DNA from: Candidatus Doudnabacteria bacterium
GTDB taxonomy: Bacteria; Patescibacteriota; Doudnabacteria; UBA920
Direction of reading: 5' to 3'
NCBI GenBank assembly: GCA_023245915.1
Contig: JAHFJK010000054.1
Span: 1 to 8,010, forward strand
DNA length: 8,010 bases
In this document: piece by piece, positions 5,208 to 8,010 of the stretch
Numbering within the stretch: the stretch's first letter is position 1
Layout of the letters: every line of letters begins with the position of its first letter
Made by a program: the position numbers and the translations under genes
Notes under the pieces: generated by a model
The model's input: only the letters and a program-made list of their open reading frames with translations
Databases searched by the model: none
Told to the model about the DNA's origin: nothing

Positions 5208-5274
5208 TGACAAAAATTAAATAAATGACAAAATTGAGCAAAAATTGTTTTGTCATTTCCCTCGATTTTGTCAT
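5208..5274 (+). repeat. Cluster of direct and inverted TGACAAAA copies forming nested hairpins
   Basis: TGACAAAA occurs at 5208 and 5226 and its complement TTTTGTCA at 5248 and 5266. ATGACAAAATTGAG (5225-5238) can pair with 5261-5274 over 14 positions (one G-U), or AAATGACAAAA can pair with TTTTGTCATTT (5248-5258) over 11, so two mutually exclusive hairpins are possible. The tail is T-rich (CATTTTTGTTCATTATTT), so a weak terminator after the ftsL-like gene is possible; the first TGA copy abuts its stop codon. Confidence 0.6.
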
Positions 5275-5289
5275 TTTTGTTCATTATTT

Positions 5290-5452
5290 GGGACTGTTGC
5301 CGAATGTCATTTTGGCTGCAATTCCAGGATTTCGGCATCTTGCCCCAAAAATTTTTTTCCGCTTAGCCTACGGCTAAACATCAAAATTTATTTGTGCCAA
5401 TCTGCCCGAAATCCTGGAATTTCGTCTGAAAAGCACATTCAGCAACAGTCCC
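5290..5452. mobile_element. MITE-like inverted-repeat element, copy 2 (163 bp)
   Basis: The ends are imperfect inverted repeats of about 46-47 bases (5290-5335 and 5406-5452), beginning GGGACTGTTGC and sharing AATTCCAGGATTTCGG at the inner side. The element is flanked by a perfect 5-bp direct repeat TATTT (5285-5289 and 5453-5457), the mark of transposition. The centre is about 70 bp, AT-rich, with a small hairpin (TTAGCC 5363-5368 with GGCTAA 5372-5377) and no coding capacity. It ends 7 bases before the transpeptidase start. A related 73-bp copy lies at 4744-4816. The termini do not let me assign an IS family with confidence. Confidence 0.85.
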
Positions 5453-5459
5453 TATTTTA

Positions 5460-7205
5460 ATGGCCAACAAACGAACAACTTCATCTTTTAATTTCCGAAG
5501 CAGCCTGGTGACTGCTTTTTTGTTTTTAGCTTTCGCCATGATTGTTTTCCGTCTGTTCAACCTGCAAATTTTGCACGGCAAGCAGGCCAGGGTGGAGGCC
5601 GACTTACAGCATAGCATCTATAAAAAACTTATGCCCAGCCGCGGGCAGATAAAACTGGTGGATTCAATTTCTAAAGACACGCTGCCTTTGGCTGTCAATA
5701 CCAAAAGTTTTTTGGTTTACGCGGTGCCCCAGGACATCTTAAACCCCAAATTAAGCGCTTCGGCTTTGGCGCAAGTACTCGCTTTGGACCCAAAAGATCT
5801 TTTGGAAAAAATCAGCAACCCGGATAAAAAATACGTGCCGCTAAAAAAAGCTTTAAGTGACCAAGAACAAAAGCAAATTGCCGAGCTAAAATTGCCGGGA
5901 ATATATTTTGACTCGGAAAACACCCGGTTTTATCCGGGAAATAACCTGCTTAGCCAGGTGGTGGGCTTCGTGGGTTTTAAAGACAAGTCAACGCAAAAGT
6001 CAGGCCTTTACGGGCTGGAAAAATTTTTTGAACATGATCTGGCGGGAAGCCCCGGTGAGTTGGTGGCGGAGAAGGATACCAGCGGCGGGGTGATTTTCGC
6101 GGCTTCCAGCGGCGGCAAACCCGCGGTTGACGGCGCGGATTTAATTTTAACCGTGGATAAAACTTTGGAGTTTCAGGCGGAGAGCATTCTTAAAGACAGC
6201 GTGGTAAAAAACGGCGCGGACAGCGGTAGCATAATTATCGCTGACCCAAAAACCGGCGCCGTTTTGGCTATGGCCAATTACCCGGATTTTAATCCCAATG
6301 AATTTAATAAAGTAACCGATCCAAGTATGTTTTCCAATATAGCCACTTTGGGTAATTACGAACCGGGGTCGGTTTTTAAGGCCATTACCATGGCCGCGGC
6401 TTTGGACGTTGAAAAGCTAACGCCGGAAACAACCTATATAGACACCGGAAGCGTGGAAGTCGACGGCTATAAAATCCAAAATTCAGACCACAAAGCTCAC
6501 GGCCAGCAGACCATGGTGCAGGTGCTGGACGAATCTTTAAATACCGGAGCGATTTTTGCCAAAGAGCAGATAGGCAACGAAGGTTTTTACAAATATTTAC
6601 AAAAGTTTGGTTTTGGTAAGGCCACAGGCATAGAATTACCCGAGGGTAAGGGTAATTTGGATGGGCTGAAAGCCAAGATTAAAGTCGATTATGACACGGC
6701 AAGCTTTGGGCAGGGGATTTCAGTTACGCCAATTCAACTGGTGCAGGCTTACGCTGCTTTGGCAAACCAGGGCAAAATGATGAAGCCTTATATAGTCCAA
6801 AGCAAAATTTTTCCGGACGGAAAAATTGAAAATACCAATCCCCGGGAGTTAGGACAGGTAATTTCTTCCAAAACTGCCAATATACTTTCGGCGATGCTGG
6901 TTTCGGTGGTGGAGAACGGACATGGCAAAAGAGCCGGTGTGCCCGGTTACTATATTGCGGGCAAGACAGGCACAGCCCAAGTGCCGAAAAAAGGCGGAGG
7001 CTACGAAGAAAATAACAATATCGGCTCTTTTGTCGGCTTTGGGCCGGTGGAAGACCCCAGGTTTGTTATGCTGGTCAGAATTGACCATCCCCGAGACGTG
7101 CCGTTTGCCGAAAGCACAGCGGCGCCTGCCTGGGGCGCCATGGCGCAGCTTATTTTAAATTACTATCACATTGCGCCGACGAGGGAAATAAATTCTACTA
7201 AATAA
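5460..7205 (+). CDS. ftsI: Division-type penicillin-binding protein, peptidoglycan D,D-transpeptidase (FtsI/PBP2 class)
   Basis: A class B PBP of 581 residues, the normal length, that cross-links peptidoglycan, in this context at the septum. It has a short basic cytoplasmic tail, one membrane anchor (about 13-36), a PBP dimerisation (pedestal) domain beginning MPSRGQI (58-64) with RFYPGNNLLSQVVGFVG (156-172), and a transpeptidase domain from about 230. The three active-site motifs are intact: SVFK (304-307, Ser304 the acyl-enzyme nucleophile), SLN (359-361) and KTGT (502-505). GIELPEG (390-396) is also typical. Its position after mraZ, rsmH and an FtsL-like gene supports FtsI rather than elongation PBP2 or SpoVD. 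No PASTA domain is present. The ATG follows a mobile inverted repeat by 7 bases, so the native 5' region was altered; no Shine-Dalgarno is visible. Confidence 0.93.
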   Translation: MANKRTTSSFNFRSSLVTAFLFLAFAMIVFRLFNLQILHGKQARVEADLQHSIYKKLMPSRGQIKLVDSISKDTLPLAVNTKSFLVYAVPQDILNPKLSASALAQVLALDPKDLLEKISNPDKKYVPLKKALSDQEQKQIAELKLPGIYFDSENTRFYPGNNLLSQVVGFVGFKDKSTQKSGLYGLEKFFEHDLAGSPGELVAEKDTSGGVIFAASSGGKPAVDGADLILTVDKTLEFQAESILKDSVVKNGADSGSIIIADPKTGAVLAMANYPDFNPNEFNKVTDPSMFSNIATLGNYEPGSVFKAITMAAALDVEKLTPETTYIDTGSVEVDGYKIQNSDHKAHGQQTMVQVLDESLNTGAIFAKEQIGNEGFYKYLQKFGFGKATGIELPEGKGNLDGLKAKIKVDYDTASFGQGISVTPIQLVQAYAALANQGKMMKPYIVQSKIFPDGKIENTNPRELGQVISSKTANILSAMLVSVVENGHGKRAGVPGYYIAGKTGTAQVPKKGGGYEENNNIGSFVGFGPVEDPRFVMLVRIDHPRDVPFAESTAAPAWGAMAQLILNYYHIAPTREINSTK

Positions 7206-7206
7206 A

Positions 7207-7240
7207 ATAACCATTTTTAACGGCCGTTAAAAATGGTTAT
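7207..7240. terminator. 34-bp perfect palindrome, probable bidirectional terminator
   Basis: Two 17-base arms, centred on ACGGCCGT, form a perfect stem starting one base after the transpeptidase stop codon. On the plus strand it is followed by an A/T mixture and then TTTTTT (7251-7256); on the minus strand, the A-run and ATTTTA flank give U-rich sequence. It separates the convergent transpeptidase gene and minus-strand gene, so it probably terminates both transcripts. Confidence 0.8.
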
Positions 7241-7254
7241 AAAAATATTATTTT

Positions 7255-7632
7255 TTATTGTGTCAGCTGCATAATATCGCTGGGCTTGATTTGCTCGATT
7301 TGTTGAATGGAAGCGCCGGAGCCGGAAAGCAGCAGCTTGGTGGTCAGCCAAAATAGTAATATCGATATCACTGTGAGCAAAACACAAATCATTGCCACCT
7401 GTCGGGCATCGTCCTTGTCATCAAAAAAATATTTTAACGCAAACACTAGTCCCAAAGGCGGCAGGCCAATGGAAATTAAATAAGCCCACTTTTTGGCTTT
7501 GGCGGAAACCAGATTTTGCTGCTGGTTTTGCAAAGCATTCATCATCAACAAACCCATATTGACATTGGGGTTTTCTTTTCCCACCGCCTGATATTCCTTA
7601 ATCTGCTCTTCTAATCTTTTGTCAGAATCCAT
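7255..7632 (-). CDS. Two-helix membrane protein of unknown function
   Basis: I do not recognise the family. The 125-residue product has a charged, glutamine-rich N-terminal segment (1-48, with DKRLEEQIKEY likely helical and NALQNQQQN at 32-40), a membrane helix at about 49-70 (WAYLISIGLPPLGLVFALKYF), a short acidic loop (DDKDDAR, 71-77), a second helix at about 78-102 and a polar tail ending MQLTQ. Both ends would lie on the same side of the membrane. No catalytic motif or signal peptide is seen. It converges on the division cluster and diverges from a tRNA gene. The start is supported by a promoter placed so that transcription would begin at the ATG itself. Confidence 0.8.
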   Translation of the reverse strand: MDSDKRLEEQIKEYQAVGKENPNVNMGLLMMNALQNQQQNLVSAKAKKWAYLISIGLPPLGLVFALKYFFDDKDDARQVAMICVLLTVISILLFWLTTKLLLSGSGASIQQIEQIKPSDIMQLTQ

Positions 7633-7638
7633 GACATT

Positions 7639-7668
7639 ATTATATCATCGTGTTCTTTTCTTTTCCAA
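7639..7668 (-). promoter_or_regulatory. Promoter of the minus-strand membrane-protein gene, leaderless arrangement
   Basis: On the minus strand, TTGGAA (7668-7663), an 18-bp spacer and TGATATAAT (extended -10, with TATAAT at 7644-7639) form a good sigma70-type promoter. The expected start, seven bases past the -10, coincides with the A of the ATG at 7632, implying a leaderless mRNA. Confidence 0.65.
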
Positions 7669-7678
7669 TAAATTATCA

Positions 7679-7684
7679 TATAAT
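7679..7684 (+). promoter_or_regulatory. Probable -10 element of the tRNA-Gln promoter
   Basis: TATAAT lies 21 bases before the tRNA 5' end, predicting a start near 7691 and a 5' leader of about 15 bases for RNase P to remove. No good -35 is seen at 16-18 bp spacing; the region there is T/C-rich and shared with the divergent promoter on the other strand. Confidence 0.5.
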
Positions 7685-7705
7685 ACTGTTTAGTTGCTTA
7701 CATTT

Positions 7706-7780
7706 TGGGGTGTAGCCAAGCGGTAAGGCAGCGCCCTTTGGAGGCGCCATTCGAAGGTTCGAGTCCTTCCACCCCAGCCA
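7706..7780 (+). tRNA. tRNA-Gln (anticodon TTG)
   Basis: A complete 75-base cloverleaf. The acceptor stem TGGGGTG pairs with CACCCCA, followed by discriminator G and an encoded CCA. The D arm contains GCCAAGCGGTAAGGC. The anticodon stem GCGCC/GGCGC encloses loop CTTTGGA, with anticodon TTG reading glutamine CAA and, by wobble, CAG. The T arm is GAAGG-TTCGAGT-CCTTC. The first base pair T-A with discriminator G and the overall sequence closely resemble bacterial tRNA-Gln. No other tRNA follows in the window. Confidence 0.97.
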
Positions 7781-7812
7781 ATTTGCAAAACCAAATTTTT
7801 TCAAATTGGCTG
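7775..7812 (+). repeat. 11-bp inverted repeat overlapping the tRNA-Gln 3' end
   Basis: CAGCCAATTTG (7775-7785), which includes the discriminator and CCA of the tRNA, is perfectly complementary to CAAATTGGCTG (7802-7812) across a 16-base loop. In the precursor RNA this helix would compete with the acceptor stem's last pairs. No T-run follows at once, so it is not a clear terminator. It may guide 3' processing, or act as a weak terminator with the TGTCC/GGACA hairpin at 7811-7825. Confidence 0.6.
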
Positions 7813-7882
7813 TCCCTATTGGACAAGCTCCGAACTTTTTTTAAAGAAAATTGCGATGCTGAATTCTAAAAGGGTTTTGATG

Positions 7883-7903
7883 GGCGGCGGCGAAGCCGCC
7901 GCC
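7883..7903. repeat. GC-rich stem-loop 1 (9-bp stem, GAA loop)
   Basis: GGCGGCGGC (7883-7891) pairs perfectly with GCCGCCGCC (7895-7903). It is the first of four neighbouring three-base-loop hairpins in the gene-free stretch 7781-8010. Confidence 0.75.
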
Positions 7904-7913
7904 TCTGATGCCC

Positions 7914-7932
7914 CCGCCGCCGTTGGCGGCGG
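7914..7932. repeat. GC-rich stem-loop 2 (8-bp stem, GTT loop)
   Basis: CCGCCGCC (7914-7921) pairs with GGCGGCGG (7925-7932). Its orientation is inverted relative to stem-loop 1, so the arms of the two can also pair with each other. Confidence 0.75.
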
Positions 7933-7956
7933 AATGTTTTAAATCCCCCCCAGACT

Positions 7957-7970
7957 TTTTGGGCCCAAAA
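7957..7970. repeat. 14-bp palindrome TTTTGGGCCCAAAA
   Basis: A perfect 14-bp palindrome between GC-rich stem-loops 2 and 3, with no loop. I see no associated gene or terminator signal. Confidence 0.6.
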
Positions 7971-7971
7971 C

Positions 7972-7990
7972 CCCGCCGCAAAGCGGCGGG
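7972..7990. repeat. GC-rich stem-loop 3 (8-bp stem, AAA loop)
   Basis: CCCGCCGC (7972-7979) pairs with GCGGCGGG (7983-7990). Same design as the neighbouring stem-loops. Confidence 0.75.
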
Positions 7991-7997
7991 AACCTGT

Positions 7998-8010
7998 CCG
8001 CCTCCGGCGG
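7998..8010. repeat. GC-rich stem-loop 4 (5-bp stem, TCC loop), at window end
   Basis: CCGCC (7998-8002) pairs with GGCGG (8006-8010). The stem may continue past the window edge, since the base before it is T. The core resembles the palindrome at 4701-4724. Confidence 0.6.

Noticed and set aside
4744..5452. Assigning the inverted-repeat elements to the IS6 family because of the ACTGTTGC terminus
   Set aside because: The resemblance is short, and IS6 elements make 8-bp target duplications, whereas the clear duplication here is 5 bp.
5245..5460. Open frame across the 163-bp inverted-repeat element
   Set aside because: It translates hairpin DNA with many Cys/Phe residues and no domain; the matching antisense frames likewise arise from repeat sequence.
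7883..8010. CRISPR array or tandem repeat
   Set aside because: The units are palindromic stem-loops of unequal length and spacing without conserved direct repeats and unique spacers.

Overview
The window looks like part of the chromosome of an AT-rich bacterium with a small genome, most probably from the Candidate Phyla Radiation (Patescibacteria). This is inferred from gene style and layout: short gaps, start codons mostly without Shine-Dalgarno sequences, a minimal division/cell-wall (dcw) cluster, and intergenic DNA full of palindromes. No marker gene here proves the lineage.

Left part (1-1062): the tail of an unidentified gene, a frameshifted gene for a small integral-membrane protein of the metal-dependent-hydrolase (DUF457/YdjM-like) type, and an overlapping TrmH/SpoU-family RNA methyltransferase. 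Next (1063-2961) is a compact restriction-modification operon. It has its own promoter, an HNH endonuclease gene, a beta-class DNA methyltransferase gene that overlaps it by 4 bases, and a hairpin terminator.

The centre (2989-7240) is a dcw cluster: mraZ, rsmH, an FtsL-like membrane protein and an FtsI/PBP2-class peptidoglycan transpeptidase. A good sigma70-type promoter drives mraZ. Just downstream of its predicted start lie three AAAGTGG-type boxes spaced exactly 10 bp apart, a convincing autoregulatory MraZ operator. The leader then folds into a long imperfect hairpin ending 3 bases before the mraZ start. Another hairpin separates mraZ from rsmH. Two related inverted-repeat elements (73 and 163 bp, MITE-like) flank the ftsL-like gene, and the shorter has exactly the length and sequence order of a simple deletion product of the longer. 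A 34-bp perfect palindrome closes the cluster.

Right part (7255-8010): a two-helix membrane protein of unknown function on the minus strand, with a promoter placed for a leaderless transcript; a complete tRNA-Gln(TTG) with encoded CCA; and about 230 bp without a gene but rich in hairpins, including four GC-rich stem-loops with three-base loops.

Together the genes cover RNA modification, DNA restriction, and division-septum synthesis. The most unusual content is non-coding: the MraZ operator with overlapping DnaA-box-like sequences, the mobile inverted-repeat pair around ftsL, a four-copy heptamer repeat inside rsmH, and the recurring GGCGG palindromes. I found no convincing new multi-gene system.
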